64,000 bases of DNA from Streptomyces anulatus (GTDB taxonomy: Bacteria > Actinomycetota > Actinomycetes > Streptomycetales > Streptomycetaceae): the NCBI RefSeq assembly GCF_014650675.1, contig NZ_BMVK01000001.1, forward strand, positions 124,001 through 188,000, read 5' to 3'. The notes beneath the pieces are model-generated. The model did no database searches. It was not told the origin of the DNA and saw nothing but the letters and a program-made list of their open reading frames with translations. Each line of letters opens with the position of its first letter. Position 1 is the first letter of the stretch. Of this stretch, positions 17,584 to 25,276 are shown one piece after another. Made by a program: the position numbers and the translations under genes.

Positions 17584-20500
17584 CTACTTCTTCCAGCCCC
17601 AGTCAGGGAAATGAGGGGCGGTGAAGCGCTGGATCTTCTTGTAGTGGGTCGAGGTCCACCCGATCATCTCAACCCCGTTCGGCAGGGTCTTGACCAGGAT
17701 TCGCTGATTGTTGGGAGCGCCCGGAACCGCGTACTCCTTGGCGCCCGCCCACTTCGGCCACTCATTGCCCTTGTAGGTGTCGTGGGAGACGAGCCTGCCC
17801 TGCTTGTAGAGGTCGTACCCCTCCGCGATCTCCTGGGACATCCCCTTGGGCAGCTTGTCCGACAGGCGGCCGTTGGGGCACTTGTCGGCGGCTGCCTGGA
17901 CCGCGACGGTCCGGGCTCCGCCCATCATGACCCGTGCGCCCTTGCCGTTGCAGGGGAGCTTCTTGAGGATCTTGAGCTTGAGGGCGCTCAGGATGAGATC
18001 GTCGACGCACGAGAGCGACTTGTTCGCGAGGCAGTTCTCGATCTCGTCGGCGCCGATGTACCAGGCGACCATCTGGTCGATGTACGAACTCTCGCTGCAC
18101 CCCATGCCGCCGCCGCCGTCCGCGACGCAGATGAGGACCGTGTCGCCCGGCCTCAACTCCTTGTTCTCCAGCAGGCCCTGACGGAATTCGACGAACCGCT
18201 TCTGCACGGCCTTGCGCATCTCGTCGTCGGAGAGCGGCTTGCTCGGATCCTTCATCTCGGCCCGGATCTGCTCCTGCAGTTCCGCGATCAGCTTGGTGGC
18301 GGCGATCTTCATCGCCTCGGTCTCGGCCTTGGCCGCGGCGACCGCGTCCTTGCCCGCGGCCTCCGCCGAGATTCCGGCCTGGTAGGCCGAGATCCCGGCC
18401 TGGTACGCGTAGTTCCCGGCAACACCGACGGAGTGCTGGGCACGTTCCGCGGAGCGGGCCGCCGACTGGGCGTCCTTCTGTGCCGCCGCAGCCGCGTTGC
18501 GAGCCGTTCGGGCGGATTCCGCCGCCTTCTCGGAGGACGCGGCCGCCTCGTTCGCCGACGCGTTGGCCTGCTTGGCATAGCCGTCCGCGTCCTTGGCCGA
18601 GTCGGCCGCCTTGTTCGCCCACTTCACGGCGTCCGCGGCGTTCTTGCGCGCTTCCGCGGCCGCCTTCTGGGCCAGGTGGGCGTCCTTCTGTGCGAGGTGG
18701 GCCGACTTGTAGGCGGCCTGCAACAGGGTGTTGACCTCGGCTATGTGGGCTCCGGCGTTGGCGTCACGCTGCCGTGCCTTGTGGAGACCGATCTCCAGGA
18801 AGGGGCGCAGCCTGGTCGGCGGACCCGACAGCACGGCTTGCGCCGCGGCCTTGACCTCGGGGCCACCGGTGCTGAGGGCCTTGCTGACCAGCACGCGGTC
18901 GTCGTCCTCCCGGGCCGTGTGCTGCCCGGTCTCCAGGAACCGCGCCACGTCGGCGTCGGTGCCGTCGAGGGCCGCGCCCGCGGCGGCCTTCACACCGGGG
19001 CCGCCCTCGGCGAGGAGCTTGGCGACGGTGACCCGGTCGTCGTCGCCCTTGCCCGGGTACGCGCGGGTGCGAAGGAACTCCCGCACCTGCTCGATCGGCG
19101 CGTCGACCGTGTCCAGGGCCGCCTGCTGCTGCGCCGGGATCTCGCTGGTCGCGGCGATGTGGGCGACACTGGCGCGGTCGTCCTGCTCCAGCGCCACCGC
19201 CAGCGTGGTGTGCACGAACTCCGCCACGCCGGCGTCGGTGCCCGACAACGCGGCCTCGGCGGCGCTCCGGGCCCAGGTCCCGCTGCTGTTGAGCATGTTG
19301 ACCGCGGCCTGCCGGCCCTTGGTGGCGGTGATCGCCGGGTCGGATGCCGCCTTGGCCTCGTCCAGCAGTGTCCGCGTCCTCGCGGTGAGTTCCTGGACGC
19401 GGCCGACCTGCCACTCGGCGGCGGCCGTACGGGCCTCGTGGGCCCGGTTGGCCTCCTCCGCCGCCAGTACCTCCTCGTCCTGTTGCTGGGCCAGCCGTTC
19501 GGCATCCGTCTTGCGTGCGAGGTCGACCACTGTCAAGGCCTGTTGTGCCGCCTTCAACGCGTTGTCGGCGGAGACCGTCGCCGCGTTCGCCGCAGCGGTG
19601 GACGCCGCTGCGGCGTCCACCGCCTTGCCCGCCTCGTCGGCGGCCTTGTCCGCCGCCTTGGCCGCCGCCCGGGCGTGCGCGGCGGCGTCGTTGGCCGCGT
19701 CACGCGACTGCCGGGCGGCCGTGGCGGCCTGGTTGGCGTTGATCTGCGTGGCCTTGGCCGCCCTCGTCGCCTGGTCGGCGAGCCGCTTGGCCTTGGCAGC
19801 CGCAGCGGCCGCCTTCTCGCCGCTGGCGCCGGCCGAGCCGGCCCAACGGCCGGCATCGGCTGCCGCCGCCGCCGCGGCGGCGGCGTTGGCCCCCGCGCTG
19901 GCCGCTGCTCCGGCCGACTTCGCGGCCTCGTCGGAGGCGACGCCCGCCTGCTCGGCGGCTTCCGCCGCGTCCTCGGCCCCGTCGGCGGCGTCGCGCGCCT
20001 CCTCCGCGGCCAGCCTGGCCTTCTTGGCGAGGGACGCGTCGCCGGCGGCCGCACCGGCCGCGGACCGGGCCAGCGCCGCGGCGTTGCCCGCCCGGCTCGC
20101 CGCATACGCGGCCTGCGCGGCGGCGGTGGCCGCCACCCGTGCCGTGGCGTTCGCCGCCGCGGCCGCCGCCACCGCGGTGCGGGCCGACTGAGCGGCGCGG
20201 GCCGCGGCTGCCGCGGCCCGGGAGGCCGCTGCCGCGGCCCTGCCCGCCGACTCCTGGGACTCCTTGGCCTCCTTGGCCGCGAGCAGCGCCGCGGACTTCG
20301 CCGCGGCCGTGGCCTTCTCCGCCTTGTCCGCCTCTTCCTTGGCGGTCTCGGTGAGCTTCTTGGCCTGCTTCTGCGCGTGGCTGGCGACGGCGGCCAACTC
20401 CGCGACGGTGAGCGTCTCCTGGTCACGCGCCGACGCGATCGCCCAGCCGTGGTCCAGGAACTCCTGGATGTCCGCGTCCGTGCCGTCCATGGCCTGGCCC

Positions 20501-21096
20501 GCGAGCTTCCGGACGTTCGGGCCGCCCGATCCCAGCAGCCGGGAGACGAGAACGCGGTTGTCGTCGTTCCGCGCCCGGTACTGGCCGTCCTGGAGGAAAG
20601 CGCTCCAGTCGTCGGCCGTACCGTCCAGCGCGGCGCCGCCCGCGGCCTTCACGCCCGGGCCGCCCGTGGCCATCACCGTCGAGACCCGGACCCGCAGATC
20701 CTCGTCGTGCGCGGGTGCCAGCGTGGTGTCCAGGAAGGCCTGGAGCTGCGTGGCGGTGCCGTCCATGGCGGTGTTGGCCGCGGCCCGTACGGCCGGGCCG
20801 CCCTTGCCCATGACCTGGGCGACCTGGACCCGCAGGTCGTCCTCCCAGATGTTCGGCAGGTCCTGGGTCATGAACGTCTGGACGTCCTGGTCGGACCCGG
20901 CCAGGGCGATCGCGGCGGCCTCGCGCACCCCCGGACCGCCGTACTTCCAGGCTTCCAGCACGTCGGTTCTGTCGTAGACCCACGCTTCGTCCTCTGCCGC
21001 GGCAGGACGCATATCGATGCCCATGACCATCACTAGGGCTATCAGCGTCGCCACGGCGCCGCGCCATGACAGCGCGGCTCGCAACCTGGCATTCAA
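17584..21096 (-). CDS. Secreted ALF-repeat protein with barnase-like C-terminus (putative polymorphic toxin)
   Basis: 1170 residues. A Sec signal peptide (residues 1-35, ending MRPAAAEDEAW) is followed by ALF-type repeats of about 50 residues with the pattern GGPGVKAA..AALDGT..D...FL at about 43-230 and again at about 590-780. Between and after them are Ala-rich heptad coiled coils (about 235-570 and 800-945). A Cys-containing region spans about 950-1090. The last 50 residues contain E1121, R1132 (NNQRIL) and H1151 (TSTHY), an arrangement like barnase Glu73/Arg/His102. Start is TTG at 21096 with AAGGAG 7 nt upstream. The barstar gene follows. Toxin function is inferred from this pairing. Confidence 0.78.
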   Translation of the reverse strand: MNARLRAALSWRGAVATLIALVMVMGIDMRPAAAEDEAWVYDRTDVLEAWKYGGPGVREAAAIALAGSDQDVQTFMTQDLPNIWEDDLRVQVAQVMGKGGPAVRAAANTAMDGTATQLQAFLDTTLAPAHDEDLRVRVSTVMATGGPGVKAAGGAALDGTADDWSAFLQDGQYRARNDDNRVLVSRLLGSGGPNVRKLAGQAMDGTDADIQEFLDHGWAIASARDQETLTVAELAAVASHAQKQAKKLTETAKEEADKAEKATAAAKSAALLAAKEAKESQESAGRAAAAASRAAAAAARAAQSARTAVAAAAAANATARVAATAAAQAAYAASRAGNAAALARSAAGAAAGDASLAKKARLAAEEARDAADGAEDAAEAAEQAGVASDEAAKSAGAAASAGANAAAAAAAAADAGRWAGSAGASGEKAAAAAAKAKRLADQATRAAKATQINANQAATAARQSRDAANDAAAHARAAAKAADKAADEAGKAVDAAAASTAAANAATVSADNALKAAQQALTVVDLARKTDAERLAQQQDEEVLAAEEANRAHEARTAAAEWQVGRVQELTARTRTLLDEAKAASDPAITATKGRQAAVNMLNSSGTWARSAAEAALSGTDAGVAEFVHTTLAVALEQDDRASVAHIAATSEIPAQQQAALDTVDAPIEQVREFLRTRAYPGKGDDDRVTVAKLLAEGGPGVKAAAGAALDGTDADVARFLETGQHTAREDDDRVLVSKALSTGGPEVKAAAQAVLSGPPTRLRPFLEIGLHKARQRDANAGAHIAEVNTLLQAAYKSAHLAQKDAHLAQKAAAEARKNAADAVKWANKAADSAKDADGYAKQANASANEAAASSEKAAESARTARNAAAAAQKDAQSAARSAERAQHSVGVAGNYAYQAGISAYQAGISAEAAGKDAVAAAKAETEAMKIAATKLIAELQEQIRAEMKDPSKPLSDDEMRKAVQKRFVEFRQGLLENKELRPGDTVLICVADGGGGMGCSESSYIDQMVAWYIGADEIENCLANKSLSCVDDLILSALKLKILKKLPCNGKGARVMMGGARTVAVQAAADKCPNGRLSDKLPKGMSQEIAEGYDLYKQGRLVSHDTYKGNEWPKWAGAKEYAVPGAPNNQRILVKTLPNGVEMIGWTSTHYKKIQRFTAPHFPDWGWKK

Positions 21097-21179
21097 TGCC
21101 TTGCTCCTTCGTTCGTTCTTGGGTGGGCGTTGGTGGGGCTCGTCGACGGGGCCGCTTCCGGTGAAGGCCCCGACAAGCG

Positions 21180-21213
21180 GGAGTCCCCGAGAGCCGTGGC
21201 CCTCGGGGACTCC
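21180..21213 (-). terminator. Terminator after FG-GAP gene
   Basis: 12-bp perfect stem, GGAGTCCCCGAG (21180-21191) with CTCGGGGACTCC (21202-21213), between the FG-GAP gene stop and the ALF-repeat gene start, so the two are probably separate transcripts. Confidence 0.75.
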
Positions 21214-21243
21214 GTCAGCCTTCGGTCGGAGTGGCGGTCGGGG

Positions 21244-23451
21244 CTACCGTGCCGCGTGGCCGAAACGCGCGCCGGATGCCGGGAGTCCGCCGACGCCGGG
21301 CTGGTAGGTCGTCACCGGGGCGACCGCTCCGCCCGAGGACACGTTGGAGACCGGCAGGGCGTACAGGGCGCCGTGGGCGGAGGGACCGTACGGCATGCCG
21401 ACGTACAGGTGCGTACCCGTGAAGTGGATGCTCCTGCCCAGGTTCTGGCCGGCGCCCGGGGTGACCGGGATGCCGTCGCCGTCGCCCGCTTCGAGCCAGC
21501 GGTCGGTGGCGCCTGCCGCGCCGAAGGGCGAGAAGGTCGAGACCGCGCCCGCCTGGGCGGCCGTCCCGATGGCCTCGCCCGGCGCGCCGACGGCGATCCG
21601 CATCGTGCCCGTGCTTCCGGCCTCTCGCGGCGCGGTGTTGACGACGCTCACGGCCTCGCCGAAGCGGTCCCCGGTCTCGGCCGTGCCGGACACGTCGTCG
21701 TCGCCGGTGCCCGGGTTGAGCTCGCGCAGATAGGTCCAGGTGCCGCCGGCGTCGATGCGGACGAGGATCGCCCGGCCCGCGTCGGCCCGGTCGGATCCGT
21801 CCACGGTCATGTCCTCGCCGGGCGATCCGATCACGAGCACCGACGCCGCGGACGGCGTGGCGCCCGGGACCCGGTGGTCCGCCATGGCGAGCGAGGCGCC
21901 GAACTCGTCGCCGGGCTCGGAAGCGCCGGAGACGGGCGCGGTGTCCTGGTCGAGCCCGCCGACGACGGTGGGCATGCCCTGGGCGTTCGGCGTGTGGCGG
22001 AACATGGCCACCCCGCCGGAGTTCTTGTCCGTCCCGATGGCCTCGCCGGGAACACCGACGGCGATGTGGTGCGCGTCGCCGGCGACGCTGGAGCCGAAGG
22101 CGTCGTCGGCCTCCACCTCGCCGGGGACGTCGGGCTTGTCCTGGTGCAGCGAGGTGCTGGTTCCGCCGCGCACGTAGAAGGCCGTGCCCGCTCCCTTGAC
22201 GGTGCCGAGGGCCTCGCCGGGTGTGCCGATCAGAATCCACGGTTCACCGGTGGAGGTGGTGCCCGCGGCGACGGAGTGGCCCATGCGGTCGCCCGTTTCG
22301 GGGGCGGATCCGGCGATGTGGCCGGTGCCCGCGCCCTGCTCCAGGTGGGTGGCCTTCTCGGTGCCGGCGCCGAGGCCGCCGGCGGCGCCGTACAGCACGT
22401 CGACGAACCCGGCGTTGGCCGCGGCGCCCACGTCTTCGGCGGGTGTGCCGACGACCAGGTCCGTGTAGCCGTCCTCGTTGTGGTCGACGGTGGCCAGGGA
22501 CTCGCCGAACCAGTCGTTGGCCTCGGCTCCGCCGGGCACCCAGTCGAGGTCCTGGGTGATTTCGGCGGTGCCCTTGCCGGCGCCGTACACGACCCGGATC
22601 AGACCGGCCGCGGCGTGGCCGCCGACGGTGGCCTTCGGGTCGGCCACCGCGATGTCCTCGACCCCGTCGCCGTTGAAGTCGGTGATACGGGTGTTCGCGG
22701 TCTCGGCCTCGACCCAGGACGACAGGTCGTCCACCCGGGCGGTCACGCCCCCGGTGGCGGTCACGGTCTCGTCGACCCCGAAGCAACCCCCCTGGAAGGA
22801 ACGGCTGATCAGGGCCGCGAGGGTGGCCGTTCCGCCCACCGACCGGACCACCGGGCCCCCGGAGTCGCCGGCACAGGCGGCGGCCCCGTTCCTGCCGGTG
22901 ACCGCTGCCGTGGTGGCGGTGGCCGAGTCGACTCCGTAGACGCCGGTGTGCAGCTTCAGCGGCGACCACTCGTCCCGCGTACGCCCGTATCCGGCGAACG
23001 TCAGCTCCTCGCCCGCGGTGGGGGCGGTGGTGGCCAGGGCGATGGGGGTGACGTCGGTGACCGGCCGGTTCAGGCGGGCCAGGACGACGTCCCGGTCGGT
23101 TCGGGGCACCAGCTCCACGATGCGGCGCTCGGCGCCCCGGGTGCTGGTCAGATCGGCGCGGCCGATGACCGCCGTGGTCTTCAGCGCCGGAGCCCCCGCC
23201 GGCACGGCCGTACCGGCGGCCGGGTCGTCGGCGAGGCAACTGGCCGCGGTGAGCAGCCACTCGGCATCGATCAGGGTGCCGGAACAGCCTCGGTCGTGGT
23301 CGCCGACGGTGATCTCGGCCGTGTACGCGTAGGTCCCGGCCGCGGCGGTCCCGCCGGCGACGGCGGAGGCGGGCGCGGCGGGCAGCGCGAGCGATCCGGC
23401 TGCCAGGGTCGCGGTCAGCGCGGCGGCGCGCAGAGCGGTCGTATGTCGCAT
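21244..23451 (-). CDS. Secreted FG-GAP repeat protein with degenerate trypsin-like domain
   Basis: 735 residues. Signal peptide 1-30 (ALPAAPASA). Residues 31-250 have the chymotrypsin fold: a Cys pair C56/C72, Asp121 in DVVLARL and the nucleophile loop ACAGDSGGP with S197. The usual TAAHC is TAASC (68-72), so the catalytic His is Ser71 and activity is doubtful. Residues 255-735 hold about seven FG-GAP/VCBS repeats such as DFNGDGVEDIAVADP and DHNEDGYTDLVVGTP, a beta-propeller used for binding. ATG 23451 is preferred over an in-frame upstream start because AAAGGA lies 7 nt before it. Confidence 0.88.
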   Translation of the reverse strand: MRHTTALRAAALTATLAAGSLALPAAPASAVAGGTAAAGTYAYTAEITVGDHDRGCSGTLIDAEWLLTAASCLADDPAAGTAVPAGAPALKTTAVIGRADLTSTRGAERRIVELVPRTDRDVVLARLNRPVTDVTPIALATTAPTAGEELTFAGYGRTRDEWSPLKLHTGVYGVDSATATTAAVTGRNGAAACAGDSGGPVVRSVGGTATLAALISRSFQGGCFGVDETVTATGGVTARVDDLSSWVEAETANTRITDFNGDGVEDIAVADPKATVGGHAAAGLIRVVYGAGKGTAEITQDLDWVPGGAEANDWFGESLATVDHNEDGYTDLVVGTPAEDVGAAANAGFVDVLYGAAGGLGAGTEKATHLEQGAGTGHIAGSAPETGDRMGHSVAAGTTSTGEPWILIGTPGEALGTVKGAGTAFYVRGGTSTSLHQDKPDVPGEVEADDAFGSSVAGDAHHIAVGVPGEAIGTDKNSGGVAMFRHTPNAQGMPTVVGGLDQDTAPVSGASEPGDEFGASLAMADHRVPGATPSAASVLVIGSPGEDMTVDGSDRADAGRAILVRIDAGGTWTYLRELNPGTGDDDVSGTAETGDRFGEAVSVVNTAPREAGSTGTMRIAVGAPGEAIGTAAQAGAVSTFSPFGAAGATDRWLEAGDGDGIPVTPGAGQNLGRSIHFTGTHLYVGMPYGPSAHGALYALPVSNVSSGGAVAPVTTYQPGVGGLPASGARFGHAAR

Positions 23452-23495
23452 GTGCAGTCCTTTGTCGAAGATTCGAAGCACAGGGGTCTTCGGGA

Positions 23496-24038
23496 CTACT
23501 TGGCGGTTCGGATCTCCACGAGCATGTGCTCACGGTTCTGCTCGTCCGCGCTCTCGCCCACCGAGGTCCACTCGTTCTTGGTGATGTCGAACGACTTCTT
23601 CTCACTGCCGACGGTCATATCGACCTCGGTCGTGTAGTCGTTGCCCTTGATGGAGTGCACCGCCGGGATTTCCATCGTCAGCCACCCCGAGTTTCCGGTG
23701 ACGCGGAAACAGATCTTCTTGTTGTCCTGTCGGCGCGCCCACACCTCGATGAGACCGGTGCCGCCGGCGCACTCCACCAGGACGATGTGACCGTCTCCGC
23801 GCTTCAGCGCGATCCCCTGCTCCGCGAGGATCTTGTCGGCCTGCGGGTAGTTGAAGTCCTCCACCGCGTAGCCAGGCGTCTCATCGGCGGCAGCGGCCAC
23901 CGTGTCGCTCGCCACCACGGGTGCTCCCCCGGCCAGCGCCAGCCAGGCCAGCGCTCCGCCCGCGACAGCGGTGCCCGTGACCTTCGCCAGGGATCTCATC
24001 CACCGCGACTTCGTCTTGATTGCGGTTCGTGCCTTCAC
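23496..24038 (-). CDS. Small secreted protein of unknown function
   Basis: 180 residues from GTG 24038. A basic N-terminus (KARTAIKTKSRWMRSLAK) precedes a hydrophobic segment (VTGTAVAGGALAWLALAGG) and probable cleavage near VASDTVAAA. The mature part has just two cysteines (LVECAGG and KKICFRV), suggesting one disulfide, and a beta-rich Thr/Val/Glu composition. It lies 44 nt upstream of the FG-GAP protein gene on the same strand with no terminator, so cosecretion or a complex is possible. No family recognised. Confidence 0.72.
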   Translation of the reverse strand: MKARTAIKTKSRWMRSLAKVTGTAVAGGALAWLALAGGAPVVASDTVAAAADETPGYAVEDFNYPQADKILAEQGIALKRGDGHIVLVECAGGTGLIEVWARRQDNKKICFRVTGNSGWLTMEIPAVHSIKGNDYTTEVDMTVGSEKKSFDITKNEWTSVGESADEQNREHMLVEIRTAK

Positions 24039-24160
24039 TCGGGTGCCTCATCCGGTCGAATTCCACTCGGTCCGCCAAAGGGGATGGAGCGAGAACGACG
24101 ACAAGATGTTCACGTGAAAGCGAACCCCCCCGGGCCTTGCTCCGAAGATCCACTTCGGCG

Positions 24161-24174
24161 CGGCAATATTGCCG
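24161..24174. promoter_or_regulatory. 14-bp perfect palindrome, candidate operator
   Basis: CGGCAATATTGCCG, 123 bp upstream of the small secreted protein gene. Regulator unknown. Confidence 0.4.
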
Positions 24175-24335
24175 TTCCGTTCACAGGGTGTCCACCGCAT
24201 GGATACGACGAAAAGGGACGAGCGGGTGCACCCACCTGTGACTCCCGACACTGTCCGGAATGGTTGTACGGCTCTCCGTCAAAGCTGCATAAAAATACCG
24301 GCACGCGAACAGAACCGGATGGGATGCTCCCGAGT

Positions 24336-24360
24336 GGTCCGGGGCGCGGGGCCCCGGACC
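24336..24360 (-). terminator. Terminator after the poly-gamma-glutamate hydrolase-like gene
   Basis: GGTCCGGGGC (24336-24345) pairs perfectly with GCCCCGGACC (24351-24360) across a 5-nt loop, 19 nt beyond the stop. Confidence 0.8.
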
Positions 24361-24379
24361 CGGTGATCACGCCCCGGGA

Positions 24380-25219
24380 TCAGAGGATGATCTGGTCCGT
24401 TCCCTGTTCCAGCTTCGTGATCGCGGCCCGGCACGCGCCGGCGAAGCGGTCGAAGACCGGGGTCGTGCTGCCGGCCCGGCCCGCGCGGGTATTGACCGTG
24501 AACATGGCGGCGCGCAGCTCCGTGGTCAGCTCCAGCTGACCGCCCTTGGCGAGCATGGTGCGGTTGACCGGGTTGGCGGGGTTGACCCCGGCCAGGTCGG
24601 GCACCTCGTTGCCGTCGCGCCAGGCGATGCCGACCGCGTCGAACTCGGCCTTGAGCAGGGTCTTGAAGCGGGTGTTCAGTCCCCCGACGACCACGGCCTG
24701 CGGGACGGTGCCCGCCTGTGCAGCCGTACAGCCGTGCAGGCTCAGGACGTTGAGGCTGCTCGCCGCCATGGAGACGGCGACGTGGTCGTCGCAGTTCTTC
24801 GCGGTGACGTGCAGGTCGCGGTTGCCGGAGGAGCGCAGCCCCTCGAACATCCAGTAGTCGAACACCCCGTGGCCGTCCGTCAGTGGGGCGAGCGTGGCCG
24901 GGTGGTAGCCGGCGATGGCGAGGCACAGTTCGGAGGTGCCGGTCTCGATGCCGCCGCCGTGCAGGGCCATGACGGTGGTCCGGTTGTACGGGTATCCCTG
25001 CGGGAGGGAGTGGTCGGCGTACTCGTGTCTCCGGTAGCGGCGGGCGAACTCGACGCCCTCCTGACCGGCGAGCTTCCGGTAGAGGTCGGTGTTGGAGGTG
25101 TAGATGTCCAGGTCACCGGTGGCGTGGGCGTCGGTCGCGGTGAGCGAGCCCAGCAGCGGGCCGCTGACTGCTGCGGTGGCGAGGGCGGTGAGGACCGTAC
25201 GACGGCTGGTGGAAGTCAT
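24380..25219 (-). CDS. Poly-gamma-glutamate hydrolase family protein, exported
   Basis: 279 residues from ATG 25219 (MTSTSRRTVLTALATAAVSG), a twin-arginine-like export signal. The body matches the phage-type PghP/DUF867 family: metal-binding MALHGGGIETGTSELCLAIAG (H87, E92) and later RDLHVTAKNCDDH and LSLHGC. Such zinc enzymes cleave gamma-glutamyl linkages in poly-gamma-glutamate capsules; substrate in this host is not shown. A further ATG 21 nt upstream is in frame but would push the RR motif inward. No phage genes surround it. Confidence 0.82.
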   Translation of the reverse strand: MTSTSRRTVLTALATAAVSGPLLGSLTATDAHATGDLDIYTSNTDLYRKLAGQEGVEFARRYRRHEYADHSLPQGYPYNRTTVMALHGGGIETGTSELCLAIAGYHPATLAPLTDGHGVFDYWMFEGLRSSGNRDLHVTAKNCDDHVAVSMAASSLNVLSLHGCTAAQAGTVPQAVVVGGLNTRFKTLLKAEFDAVGIAWRDGNEVPDLAGVNPANPVNRTMLAKGGQLELTTELRAAMFTVNTRAGRAGSTTPVFDRFAGACRAAITKLEQGTDQIIL

Positions 25220-25276
25220 GATCAGCATCGTCGCCGACACCGGCCCCGCTGCACAGGACGCCTCCTGTGCCGTCGG

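Larger units (their letters stand above)
24039..24379. other. 341-bp intergenic region, lower GC than its flanks
   Basis: No convincing gene. It contains a 14-bp perfect palindrome CGGCAATATTGCCG (24161-24174), a small hairpin CCGAAG-N5-CTTCGG (24142-24158), the terminator at 24336-24360 and an AT-rich CATAAAAATA near 24291. It should hold the promoter of the two secreted-protein genes to its left. Base composition is visibly less GC-rich than the neighbouring genes. Confidence 0.55.

Noticed and set aside
17461..21036. Nearly 1200-codon plus-strand frame opposite the ALF-repeat gene
   Set aside because: Arg/Gly/Leu low-complexity product arising from the GCC-rich alanine coding of the opposite strand; the minus-strand protein has a signal peptide, repeats and a Shine-Dalgarno.
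24169..24366. Short plus-strand frames in the 24.0-24.4 kb gap
   Set aside because: No Shine-Dalgarno, no family similarity, and they cross the terminator hairpin of the convergent gene.
24380..25219. Prophage remnant around the poly-gamma-glutamate hydrolase-like gene
   Set aside because: The family includes phage enzymes, but there are no other phage genes and the protein has a Tat-type signal, pointing to a host secreted enzyme.
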